Shown in pieces: positions 54,113 through 63,400 of a stretch of DNA of 64,000 nt. The position numbers were made by a program, and so were the translations under genes. The notes beneath the pieces are model-generated. The model saw nothing but the letters and a program-made list of their open reading frames with translations. It was not told the origin of the DNA and ran no database searches. The stretch spans positions 1-64,000 of the forward strand of contig JAIEMJ010000033.1 in the NCBI GenBank assembly GCA_019752335.1, read 5' to 3'. This DNA is from Bryobacteraceae bacterium (lineage in GTDB: Bacteria; Acidobacteriota; Terriglobia; Bryobacterales; Bryobacteraceae). The stretch's first letter is position 1. Each line of letters opens with the position of its first letter.

Positions 54113-54745
54113 ATGCGCGCGCTGCTGGTGCTCTGGAGCGCCCAGCTTCTCAATGCCTGTTCTTGCCTTTCGGTGCCCATCTGCATGCGGGTAAGCCCCG
54201 AAATGGTGGCCTTCACCGGTGTCGCGCAAGCGGACTCCGGCTTCCTCGTGGAGCGCGTGTTGGCCGGGCTCCCCGCAGGCACTCGCCAAGTGAAGCTCGC
54301 CCCGGACGATACTACCTGCGCGATTACTTTCCCGCGCGGCCAACGCTTTCTGGTGCTTGCGCGGCGCCTGGACGACGGCAGCCTCGCTACCAGCATTTGC
54401 GATGGCTCGCGGCCCATCGCCGAAGCCGCGGCCGATATTCGCTTCCTCGCCGACTGGGCCGCTGGCCGGACGCCCACCGTGCTGGAGGGCGACGTTAGCC
54501 TGGAAAACGTCGCCAAACCGAATCTAGCCGGCCTGACAGTGATCGCCAAGAGCAGTGAAGGCCGCACCTTTCAAGGCCGGGTGAACCAGAAGAATCATTA
54601 CCGCATTGGGCCGGTCGCGCCAGGCACTTACCAGCTTAGTACCGGCTCGCCGAAGTTTTCCGTCCTCATCCCCCGGGGACCGGTATCGGTGCCCAAAGGC
54701 GGATGTGGCGCCGGTGTGCTGGTGCTCAAACCCGGAACGCCGTGA
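54113..54745 (+). CDS. Putative lipoprotein with beta-sandwich C-terminus
   Basis: A 210-residue protein whose N-terminus ends in LLNACSCLS, compatible with a lipobox at Cys16 and a second nearby Cys. The middle has a catalytically featureless region with FPRGQRFLVLARRLDDGS, and the C-terminal 90 residues form a beta-sandwich (VLEGDVSLENVAKPNLAGL, YRIGPVAPGTYQLSTGSP) resembling a carboxypeptidase-regulatory-like fold. No homology is recognised beyond that. ATG 54113 follows the thiG stop by 1 bp, the operon arrangement. Function unknown. Confidence 0.65.
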   Translation: MRALLVLWSAQLLNACSCLSVPICMRVSPEMVAFTGVAQADSGFLVERVLAGLPAGTRQVKLAPDDTTCAITFPRGQRFLVLARRLDDGSLATSICDGSRPIAEAAADIRFLADWAAGRTPTVLEGDVSLENVAKPNLAGLTVIAKSSEGRTFQGRVNQKNHYRIGPVAPGTYQLSTGSPKFSVLIPRGPVSVPKGGCGAGVLVLKPGTP

Positions 54746-54767
54746 CAAGGTGATTTGGCCCGTCTTA

Positions 54768-54863
54768 CAGATTCGACGGAGTGAATCTGGCCCTTGCACC
54801 GTGACGAATATGCAGAACTTCAACTCTCTGCTGCTTTTCTACGACGCGGTGGTTCACCACCGC
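54768..54863. promoter_or_regulatory. Two stem-loops downstream of the brx-thiG operon
   Basis: CAGATTC (54768-54774) pairs with GAATCTG (54783-54789), and GCGGTGG (54846-54852) pairs with CCACCGC (54857-54863) around TTCA. Neither is followed by a T-run. They may be operon-end structures or operators in the 204-bp gap before the amine oxidase gene. Confidence 0.35.
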
Positions 54864-54937
54864 CTGACGCAGCCGGCGGGCCTCTTCCGGATACCCGCGA
54901 ACATATACCCGGAGCATAGCAAATCCCGATCTTCTGC

Positions 54938-54943
54938 TACCCT
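54938..54943 (+). promoter_or_regulatory. Possible -10 box of the amine oxidase gene
   Basis: TACCCT (TANNNT pattern) stands exactly 6 nt before ATG 54950 and no Shine-Dalgarno is visible. It fits the leaderless arrangement seen at other genes in this window, but the box is only a weak match to TATAAT. Confidence 0.35.
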
Positions 54944-54949
54944 ACGGCA

Positions 54950-56890
54950 ATGAGTTTCTGCCGCATCTTCTTTGCCCTGGCGCTGCCTGTGCTTGCCCAA
55001 CACCATCCGCTCGACGGACTCACCACCAGCGAGTATTGGGCCGTCTACGACACCATTCAGAAAGCGGGCCACGCCACGCCCGACAGTTACTTCCCCAGTA
55101 TCCTCCTGCGCGCCCCTGCCAAGGACGCCGCGCTCGCCTGGCGGCCTGGCCAGCCGATGCCGCGCGAGGCCGACGTGATCATGCTGGAAAAAGAAGTGAC
55201 TTACGAAGCCCGCGTGGATATCACCGGCAAGAAGTTAGTCAGTTGGAAAGAAATGAAGGGCGTGCAAGCGCCGTTTCTCGATAGCGAAATGTCCGGCGCC
55301 GGCGAAGCGATGAAGAAGGATCCTCGCATCGTGGAGGCTTTGAAAAAACGCGGCATCACGGACTTGAATCTGGTGCGCTGCAGCGGACTCCCGGTCTCCT
55401 ATGTCTCCGTGCCCGCGCAAGCGACGGCGCGAATCGGCTTTGGCGGGTGTACCGAAATTCATGGTAGTTATCATGGCTGGGGCCGTTCCATTGAAGGGCT
55501 CACCGCGCGCATTGATGTCGTGAACAAGAAGGTACTCGAAGTCATCGATACCGGCGCCGTTCCGGTGGGCGCAGGGGCGATTAATTATGAGGAACTACCG
55601 GAGAATCCCCGCGCCGGCACCACGCCGATCTTAATGACGCAGCCGATGGGAGCTGCTTACAAGATCGATAAGGGCGAAGTCTCCTGGCAGAATTGGCGCT
55701 TTCGTTTTCGGATTGATCAACGCTTGGGCGTGGTGCTGAACTTAGTCCGCTATACGGACGGTGCGCGGCAACGCTCCGTGATGTATGAGGGGTCGATCTC
55801 GGAACTTTTCGTGCCTTACATGGATCCGGCGAACGGCTGGAATAATCGCGTCTTTATTGACGCGGGCGAATTCTATGCCGACGGCGGCTTATTGCAGCCC
55901 TTGAAGGCCGGCCTGGATTGCCCCGCCACGGCGACTTACTTCGATGCGCTGATGGCCGGGGAACGTGGCACGCCGAAAGTCGGCACGCAACGCGCCTGCC
56001 TGTTTGAGCGCGCCAGTAGCGATCCGGCTTGGCGGCACGGCCAAGGCCCGGAAGTTTATGGCCGGCCGTCACGTGAGTTAGTGCTACGCTCCGCCGCCGT
56101 GATCGGCAACTACGACTACATCATGGACTGGCGTTTTCTGCAGGATGGCACGATCGACGTCGCCGTGGGTGCAACGGGCGTGATTGAGACGAAGTCCGTC
56201 GCGGAGAAGACGGTCGCCGCACATGGCGATACTCATGCGGAGCCGGAGTATGGCAAGTTAGTCGCGCCGGGCACTTTGGGCGTTAACCATGATCACTTTT
56301 TCTCTTACCGGCTGGATCTCGATGTGGACGGTGCGCGCAATAGCTTCATGGCGGAGCGCTTAGTGCAGAAGTTACTGCCTAATGATCCGATGCGCAAGAG
56401 TATCTGGGTGGTGGAGCCGTCGATGGCCAAGACCGAGCAGGAAGCGATTCTCGATATCAAGCTGGATCGCCCGGCGATGTGGATGTTCGTCAATCCGAAT
56501 GTGAAGGGTCCGCTGGGCTATCCCACGGGGTACGAGATCATGGCCGGCGCTACGGCGACGTCCTTACTTTCGCCCGATGATCCGCCGCAGAAGCTCGGCG
56601 CTTTTTCGGCGCACCAATTCTGGGTGACGCCTTATGACACCAACCAACGTTACGCTTCTGGCGTTTATCCTACCGCCAGCCAAGGCAACGACGGGCTCGC
56701 CGATTGGACCAAGGCTAACCGGCCGATCAGCAATACCGATATTGTGGGCTGGTACACACTCGGCTTTCATCACGTGCCTCGCGCCGAGGATTGGCCGGTG
56801 ATGCCGACCATGTGGCATAGCTTCCAGATCCGGCCATTTCATTTCTTCGGCAAGAATCCGGTTCTCGACCTACCGAAGTCGCTGCAGTAA
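54950..56890 (+). CDS. Secreted copper amine oxidase
   Basis: A 646-residue exported protein (signal FFALALPVLAQ). The C-terminal catalytic domain keeps the topaquinone motif NYD (VIGNYDYIMDW), where the Tyr is converted to the cofactor, the copper His pair in NHDHFFSYRLDLDVDG and the third His region in GFHHVPRAEDWPVMP, and the catalytic Asp in FIDAGEFYADGG. It oxidises primary amines to aldehydes with hydrogen peroxide and ammonia. It resembles the eukaryotic-like class in size (about 620-680). The start is ATG 54950. The gene ends 3 bp before the convergent receptor 4. Confidence 0.92.
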   Translation: MSFCRIFFALALPVLAQHHPLDGLTTSEYWAVYDTIQKAGHATPDSYFPSILLRAPAKDAALAWRPGQPMPREADVIMLEKEVTYEARVDITGKKLVSWKEMKGVQAPFLDSEMSGAGEAMKKDPRIVEALKKRGITDLNLVRCSGLPVSYVSVPAQATARIGFGGCTEIHGSYHGWGRSIEGLTARIDVVNKKVLEVIDTGAVPVGAGAINYEELPENPRAGTTPILMTQPMGAAYKIDKGEVSWQNWRFRFRIDQRLGVVLNLVRYTDGARQRSVMYEGSISELFVPYMDPANGWNNRVFIDAGEFYADGGLLQPLKAGLDCPATATYFDALMAGERGTPKVGTQRACLFERASSDPAWRHGQGPEVYGRPSRELVLRSAAVIGNYDYIMDWRFLQDGTIDVAVGATGVIETKSVAEKTVAAHGDTHAEPEYGKLVAPGTLGVNHDHFFSYRLDLDVDGARNSFMAERLVQKLLPNDPMRKSIWVVEPSMAKTEQEAILDIKLDRPAMWMFVNPNVKGPLGYPTGYEIMAGATATSLLSPDDPPQKLGAFSAHQFWVTPYDTNQRYASGVYPTASQGNDGLADWTKANRPISNTDIVGWYTLGFHHVPRAEDWPVMPTMWHSFQIRPFHFFGKNPVLDLPKSLQ

Positions 56891-56893
56891 AGC

Positions 56894-59800
56894 TTAGAAG
56901 GTTACGCGAATTGCGATTTGCACGCGGCGTTGGTTGCGCGCGCTGGTGGGCTCTAAGAACAAAGGGTCAATCTGTTCCGTGGCTCCTGCGTTGTTGAAAC
57001 GCGTGCCGGTGGAGAGCCCCGAGAATTGCGTGTGGTTGAGCGTGTTGTAGGTCTCAAACCGCAATTGGGTCGACAGGCGCTCCCACTTGAAGTTGCGGTA
57101 GAGCGACAGGTCGTGATTGAGGAATCCTGGGCCCCGGAAGACATTGGTGCCGACGTTGCCGAGTTCGCCGCGGAAGGGTGCGCGGAAACGCTCTTCCCGC
57201 GGCAGCGACGGGTCCGCCACCATGAGGCGCGTCGCGAAGGACGCGCTGCCGGTGATGTCGCCGCCGTTCACCAGCGTGATGCCGGGCGTAAACGGCGCGC
57301 CCGTCTGTCCGCGCGTGATGCCCGCGAACTGCCAGCCCCGCGCCAGACGGTTCTTCCAGGGCAGCGTCCAGTTGTAGTTAATGCCCAGCACCTGCGAACG
57401 GTCATAGTTCAGCGGCCCGTAGTTCCAAGCGCGTGGGCTGAAGGTTGGACTTACCGAGGCGCCGTCGCTCGACGCCGTGCCCAGTGCCTTGCTAAAGGTG
57501 TAACTTAGGCCCCAGTTGAAATTCCGACTCAGGCGCTGCGTGAAGCGGGCTTGCAGGGAATTGTAATTCGAAGCGGCGGCGAATTCGTAGAGGAAGATGT
57601 CGCCGTGCCCTTGGATGGGCCGCAGAAAATTATTCGCCAAGGCAGCCGTGGGACGCGCGGGGTTCCGGTTCTGCGGATTGATATCGAGATGCGTGGACGC
57701 CAAAGGAATCGCATTGATATTGCGCTGCCACAACTGATGGCGGCTGAGCGAGCCCACATAGGAGATATCCAGCATGAGTGTCTTGCCGACTTGTTGCTGC
57801 ACGCCCAGCGAAAAATTGTAAGTCGTCGGCATCGGGTTATTCCCAAAAATCGCGCGCACCGTACCGGAAGGCGCCAGCACGCCCTTGCCGCTCGTCTCCG
57901 CCAAACCGTCCAACGTGCCGAAGTAAACCGTCGGACTAAAGATGGCCGGAGGATTCGGCAGCATGTTGTAAGTCATATTGCCCTGGATGCGGTCAAAGAA
58001 GACGCCGCCCCCGCCGCGAATCGCCGTGCGGCCGCGACGGAAAGGATCCCAGGCAAAGCCCAAGCGCGGCGCCGCCATCACCTTCGGAACTTCGTACAGG
58101 CCGCGTGGCAAGCCGTTCTTTCCGGCCTGAATCATGCCAATGGCGGGGTTGCCGAAGCCAGGCGCGAACGTACCGATAAAGCCCTCCGGATAGTTCCTGC
58201 CGTCCGGCGCCTGGGCCACCGTGCGCCGGTTCGCGTCCAGCGCGGGACGCAGCAAGGCAGGGGCCCTCGCTGGGTCATAGGCGTTGGGCGAAAACGTATA
58301 GAGCTGATTCAATTTGTCGTAAGTCGGCTGATTGGCGTAGAAACGAACACCATAGTCGAGGAGTAAGTTCGGCTTGACGCGCCAGGCGTCCTGCGCGTAG
58401 AACTCCAGGTTGGTGAAATAGTAGTACCCGCGCGGCCTCGCCGAAGCCTCCGTGTAGGAGTTATACGAGCCGAGAATAGCATTGGAATAGGCGAAATTCG
58501 TATCGTACTCGCTCAGTGCGTTCACCCCGAAGTCCAGCGTGCCGCGAGTGGCGGCGTTGGCGCTCTGGTCCTTACGCGCGCGCTCATAGTAGACACCAAA
58601 ACGGAAAGTATGCGTCTTGTAGATTTTGCTTACGTTCTCCACCAGCGACAGAATCAGGTTGGAATTGTCATAAGGCACGCCGTCGCTCATATTGACACTC
58701 GCCGCGTTTTGCACGCCGCCGAAGGCGAAGTTCGGAATCAGGTTGCCGGCGTTGAGGCTGGGATTAAACTGCGGCACGTTGATGCCAAGCTTGGTGCGAT
58801 CAACGCGATCCGGGTAGACCGGCTGGTAAGTGAGATGATTCTGGCTCACCCCGAGGATCAGCTCGTTGAAGATAGTGGGAGAAACCGTGTAAGTGGTATG
58901 CAGTGTTGCACCGCGCCCCGGTTGGCGAAAGTCAATCGGGGTTAATGGGATATTCATGGCGCCATTCACCCACAATCCCCAGGGGACTTCCTGCCGGTCC
59001 TGCGTGTTGCTTACGCGCAAGTAAGTCTGCAGCTTTGTGAAGGGCTGATAGTCCAGCCTCAGGATATCGGTCCGTCGCGGATAGTTGCCGCTCTGGGCGG
59101 AGATGAAGTTCCACTGGTTCACGCGATTCGGAATCGGATCGACAAAATTCGGCATGGGGAAGATTCCCAGGATCTTCTGGCCCAGCGGATGCAGACGATT
59201 CGGCGGAATGATGTTACCGGGGAAGGGCAGCTTGTTATTGGCGGCATCGCGCTCCGTTAGCGGATCTCGCACCACCCGCGCGCGCCCGTTCGTGTCGAGG
59301 CTCTTCGAAAAGTTGCCGGCCCGTTCGAGCGCGGTCGGCACGGTAACCGTCCGGGAGCCGTACTCAATAAACTGGCTCTGAAATTCCTGGCTCCAAAAGA
59401 AGAACAACTTGCTGCGGTCACGATTCCACTTACCAGGAATACATACCGGCCCGTTGAGTTGGTAGTTGCCAATGTTATAACGGTACGGCTGCCGCGCGAC
59501 ACCGCGCTGGTTATTGAAGAAGCTATTCGCTGAGTACCGTTCGTGACGGTTGAAGTAACTGCCGCTGCCATGGAAGCGCTTGCCGCCGCCCCGCGTAATG
59601 ATGGTGATCGCCCCACCGGAGTTACGGCCATACTCGGCCGCGTAGTTCGAGAGCAAGACCTTCACTTCACCCACTGAATCCATCGAAGGCATCGAATGCA
59701 CGCCGCCGTTGGAACCCGTGTCCAAGGTCGTCACGCCATCCACACTCACGTTCTTCGCGTTGTCGCGGCCACCCGAAAGAAACAGGCCGCCGGTGCCATT

Positions 59801-60307
59801 GTTCGAAGGCGCTTCGCGCCCGTCGCTGGTATCGATCACTCCCGGCAACAGGCCTACGGCGTCCATCACATCGCGGCCGCGCAGCGCAAGATTCTGCAAG
59901 TCTTCCTGGTTAATCGACGCCGACTTCTCGCTGGAACCCAACTGTACCTGCGCCGCCGACGCTTCCACGGTGACCGTCTCCGCCGTCTCGCCAATCTGCA
60001 GCCGAATCCGCCCCAACGAACGCTGCTCGCCCGAGTTCAGCGCGACGCCCGTCTGCTGGTACTTGCGAAAGCCGTTCTGCTGAATGGTGAGCGTGTATTC
60101 GCCAGACGTAAGATCCGGAAAGGAAAAGTACCCGGTTTCGTTGCTGACCGTAGTCTTCTCAAAGCCAGTCCGCACCTGGCGGGCCACCACCTTGACCCCG
60201 GGAATAATCGAGTCAGTCGTATCGACCACGGTGCCGGAAAGACCGGAGGAAACGTTCTGGCCCAAGGCGGCGACCGTAAGGCAAAAGACAAGGATGACCC
60301 GACGCAT
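56894..60307 (-). CDS. TonB-dependent Oar-like outer-membrane receptor 4
   Basis: About 1,137 residues: signal (VILVFCLTVAALGQ), carboxypeptidase-regulatory domain (LSGTVVDTTDSIIPGVKVV), plug (GRDNAKNVSVDGVTTLDTGS, AAEYGRNSGGAITIITRGGGKRFHGS), and barrel ending RVQIAIRVTF. I place the start at ATG 60307, immediately behind a TATAGT box; the frame is open to 60403 but that part is non-typical (RKLYSSG). It is divergent from receptor 5, 150 bp between starts. Confidence 0.9.
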   Translation of the reverse strand: MRRVILVFCLTVAALGQNVSSGLSGTVVDTTDSIIPGVKVVARQVRTGFEKTTVSNETGYFSFPDLTSGEYTLTIQQNGFRKYQQTGVALNSGEQRSLGRIRLQIGETAETVTVEASAAQVQLGSSEKSASINQEDLQNLALRGRDVMDAVGLLPGVIDTSDGREAPSNNGTGGLFLSGGRDNAKNVSVDGVTTLDTGSNGGVHSMPSMDSVGEVKVLLSNYAAEYGRNSGGAITIITRGGGKRFHGSGSYFNRHERYSANSFFNNQRGVARQPYRYNIGNYQLNGPVCIPGKWNRDRSKLFFFWSQEFQSQFIEYGSRTVTVPTALERAGNFSKSLDTNGRARVVRDPLTERDAANNKLPFPGNIIPPNRLHPLGQKILGIFPMPNFVDPIPNRVNQWNFISAQSGNYPRRTDILRLDYQPFTKLQTYLRVSNTQDRQEVPWGLWVNGAMNIPLTPIDFRQPGRGATLHTTYTVSPTIFNELILGVSQNHLTYQPVYPDRVDRTKLGINVPQFNPSLNAGNLIPNFAFGGVQNAASVNMSDGVPYDNSNLILSLVENVSKIYKTHTFRFGVYYERARKDQSANAATRGTLDFGVNALSEYDTNFAYSNAILGSYNSYTEASARPRGYYYFTNLEFYAQDAWRVKPNLLLDYGVRFYANQPTYDKLNQLYTFSPNAYDPARAPALLRPALDANRRTVAQAPDGRNYPEGFIGTFAPGFGNPAIGMIQAGKNGLPRGLYEVPKVMAAPRLGFAWDPFRRGRTAIRGGGGVFFDRIQGNMTYNMLPNPPAIFSPTVYFGTLDGLAETSGKGVLAPSGTVRAIFGNNPMPTTYNFSLGVQQQVGKTLMLDISYVGSLSRHQLWQRNINAIPLASTHLDINPQNRNPARPTAALANNFLRPIQGHGDIFLYEFAAASNYNSLQARFTQRLSRNFNWGLSYTFSKALGTASSDGASVSPTFSPRAWNYGPLNYDRSQVLGINYNWTLPWKNRLARGWQFAGITRGQTGAPFTPGITLVNGGDITGSASFATRLMVADPSLPREERFRAPFRGELGNVGTNVFRGPGFLNHDLSLYRNFKWERLSTQLRFETYNTLNHTQFSGLSTGTRFNNAGATEQIDPLFLEPTSARNQRRVQIAIRVTF

Positions 60308-60313
60308 CCCGCT

Positions 60314-60319
60314 ACTATA
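60314..60319 (-). promoter_or_regulatory. -10 box of TonB receptor 4 (leaderless)
   Basis: TATAGT (5 of 6 to TATAAT) lies 6 nt before ATG 60307 with no ribosome-binding site between. It is the same spacing as receptor 2. Confidence 0.6.
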
Positions 60320-60457
60320 TAACTTCCTTTCCGTCCGAGCCACCCCGGTGATTGGTCCGAACAGGAATCCAGTTCGTCCCCGAAAAGTGCCGCTTTGCCT
60401 CAAGCGAATTGCTCTGCCCGGCTAACGACCCCACACTGGACACCAAGGGGTTCGTCC

Positions 60458-63400
60458 ATGTCTCGTATCTTCTGCTTCCTTTTCCTCGCTAGCGTCTCCG
60501 CCTGGGCGCAGGCGCTCAGTTCTTTGAATGGCGCCGTCAGCGACGGCTCTGGGGCGGCCGTGCCCAACGCGAAGCTGGAGCTAACGAGCCTGGAAAACGG
60601 CGTGAAACGCGAAGCCGTTACCGGCCGTGAAGGCACCTACGCTTTCCCGCAGATACAACCTGGACGCTACCGCCTCACCGTCCAAGCCTCCGGCTTTTCC
60701 GCGAAGAGCTTCAACGACTTACTCCTCGCCGTCGCCACGCCTACCACGCAGAACGTGCAACTGGAGGTGGGCGTAGTCACCGAAGTCGTCTCGGTGGAAG
60801 CGGCGGCCACCCAGGTGAACATCCGCGACGCTTCGCTCGGCAATCATTTCGGCCCTAAGGCGATTCTCGAACTGCCGATGGAAGGCCGCAATATCATTGG
60901 CCTGCTCGCTTTGCAGCCGGGCGTCACTTACTACGGTGAGAATGGCAATAGCTATCGTTCGGGCAATGTCAACGGCGGTAAGTCCGACCAGGCGAACATC
61001 ACCCTGGATGGCGTCGACGTGAATGACCAGCAGGATCGGACCTCTTTCACCGCGGCCATCCGCTTGCCCCTCGACACCGTGCAGGAGTTCCGCATCCAAA
61101 CTACCGGCGTCTCCGCCGACTTCGGCCGTACCTCCGGCGCCCAGATCACCTTGGCTTCGCGCAGTGGCACCAACGATCTGCATGGCTCCGCCTATTGGTT
61201 TCTGCGCAACAAGGCCACCAACGCCAATAGCTTCTTCAATAACCTGAACGGCGTGCCGTTGGCCAAACTGAATCGCAACATCTACGGTGGCACCATTGGC
61301 GGACCCATCCAACGGAACCGTCTCTTCTTCTTCGGCAACTTCGAAGGCCGGCAGGACCGTCGCGAAGATAGCATCCTGCGCCTGGTGCCCACGGCCAGCC
61401 TCCGCCGGGGCGAGGTGCAGTATTTGAGGACTGACCGGTCAGTCGGCTTGCTCACTCCTGCCGACCTGCGCACCCGCATTGACCCGCTGGGCCTGGGGCC
61501 GTCCACGGCCGCCCTCAACCTGCTGAGCTCTTACCCCCTGCCGAATGACTTCTCCACGGGCGACGGCCTGAATACGGCCGGCTTCCGCTTTAACGCGCCG
61601 ATCCGGCTCCACTGGAAGTCCTATATGACGCGGCTCGACTATACGCTGGACAAGGCCTCGCGCCACACCGTCTTCCTGCGCGGGCAACTACAGGACGACA
61701 CCGACATCACCGCGCCGCAGTTTCCCGGCCTCTCACCAAACAACACCAACCTGAACGGTAGCCGCGCCCTCGGCGCGGGGCTGAACTCGGTGCTCTCGCC
61801 CACGCAGATCAACAGCTTCCGCTTCGGCCTCACCCGCGCGAGCCAGGAGAGCACCGGCGTGTTGTTGGGCCCGTTCGTGAGTATTCGCGGCTTGGCGGAC
61901 CGCTTCGGCACCGCGCGGCCCATCATTCGCAAGACGCCCGTCTATACCTTCTCTGACGACTTCACCTGGCTAAAGGGCAACCACGAGTGGAAGATCGGCG
62001 GGATCGCGCGCATGATCCGGAACAACCGGGTGAACTTCGCGAAGTCCTTCAACGACGCTTCGGTAAACTCCAGTTGGTTGGCGAATACCGGCGCCGACAT
62101 CAACGCGCCGATCACGGATTTGGCGACGACCTTCCGCACGGCTTTCCGGGACGCGGCGCTGGCCACGCTGGGCGTCATCTCGCAGGTGAACGCCTACTAC
62201 AACTACGACAAGTCCGGGCGGCCGCTGGCCCCGGGCGCGGCCGTCGCGCGCCAGTTCAACAACGACGAGTACGAGCTCTATGCGGCGGACACGTGGAAGG
62301 TGACCCGCAATCTGACGGCGTCGTTCGGCCTGCGCTGGTCCTTAATGCCGCCGATTCACGAGGGTACGGGTTTGCAAACCAGCACCCGGCAGCCGTTGAG
62401 CGAGTTTTTCGCGCAACGCGCGTCGCTGGCGGGCGCGGGCTTGCCGCAATCGCAGACTCCGCCCGTCGAGTACCTGTTGAAGGAGAATGGCGGCCGCGAC
62501 CTGTATAGCTTCAACAAGAAGAACTTCGGCCCCCGCGCGTCACTGGCGTACTCGCCGCAAATACGCGGCGGCTTGGGCAAGCTGCTCTTCGGCGCGCCGG
62601 GGCGCTCCGTGGTCCGCGCCGGTTGGGGGCTCTACTATGACCTTTTCGGGAGCGGCCTGATCACCACCTTCGATGCCGTGGCCCTCGGTTTGGCGACGAA
62701 CCTGACGAACCCCTCAGGCAGCCAGACGCTCTCCAGCGCTCCCCGGTACACCGGCTTCAACAACATCCCGGCGCAGTTGACGCAGCCCGCGCCCACCGCC
62801 GGCTTCCCGCAGACCGCCCCGGCGATTCAGGACATCACCACCGCCGTCGATGACCGGATTCGCGCGCCCTATTCCATGAACTTCAATCTCTCCGTAGGCC
62901 GCGACTTGGACCACGGCTGGTTCGTCGAAACCTCCTACGTCGGCCGCGAGAGCCGCCGCTCGCTGATCTACGAAGATATGGCGCAGCCCACTAACCTCCG
63001 GGACCCCGCCTCCGGCGCCACCTACTTCGAGGCTGCCACGCAGTTGATGCAGCTTTCGCGGGCCCGCACGCCCGTCGCGAATGTGGGCCGCATTCCCTAC
63101 TGGGAGAATCTGTTCCCGGGGGCCGCCAGTGCCACGCAATCCGCCACCCAGCGCATTTATCAGGTCTTTGACGCCAATGGCCCGGACACGACGAACGCGC
63201 TCTACAGCGTGGACGTCAATTGCCGGCCGTCGTGCTCGAAGTTCGGCCGCTTCGCCTACTTCAACGAGCAGTACAGCTTCCTGCGCGCCCTGCGTAGCGT
63301 GGGCTCCGGGAGTTACCACGGCTTCCAGATGACGGTGCGCAAGCGCTTCACGAACGGCGACCAGATCCACTTCAATTACACGCTGTCGAAGTCGATCGAC

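Noticed and set aside
54938-54943. Strong promoter for the amine oxidase
   Set aside because: Only the TANNNT pattern and spacing fit; the sequence match to TATAAT is weak, so it is listed only as possible.
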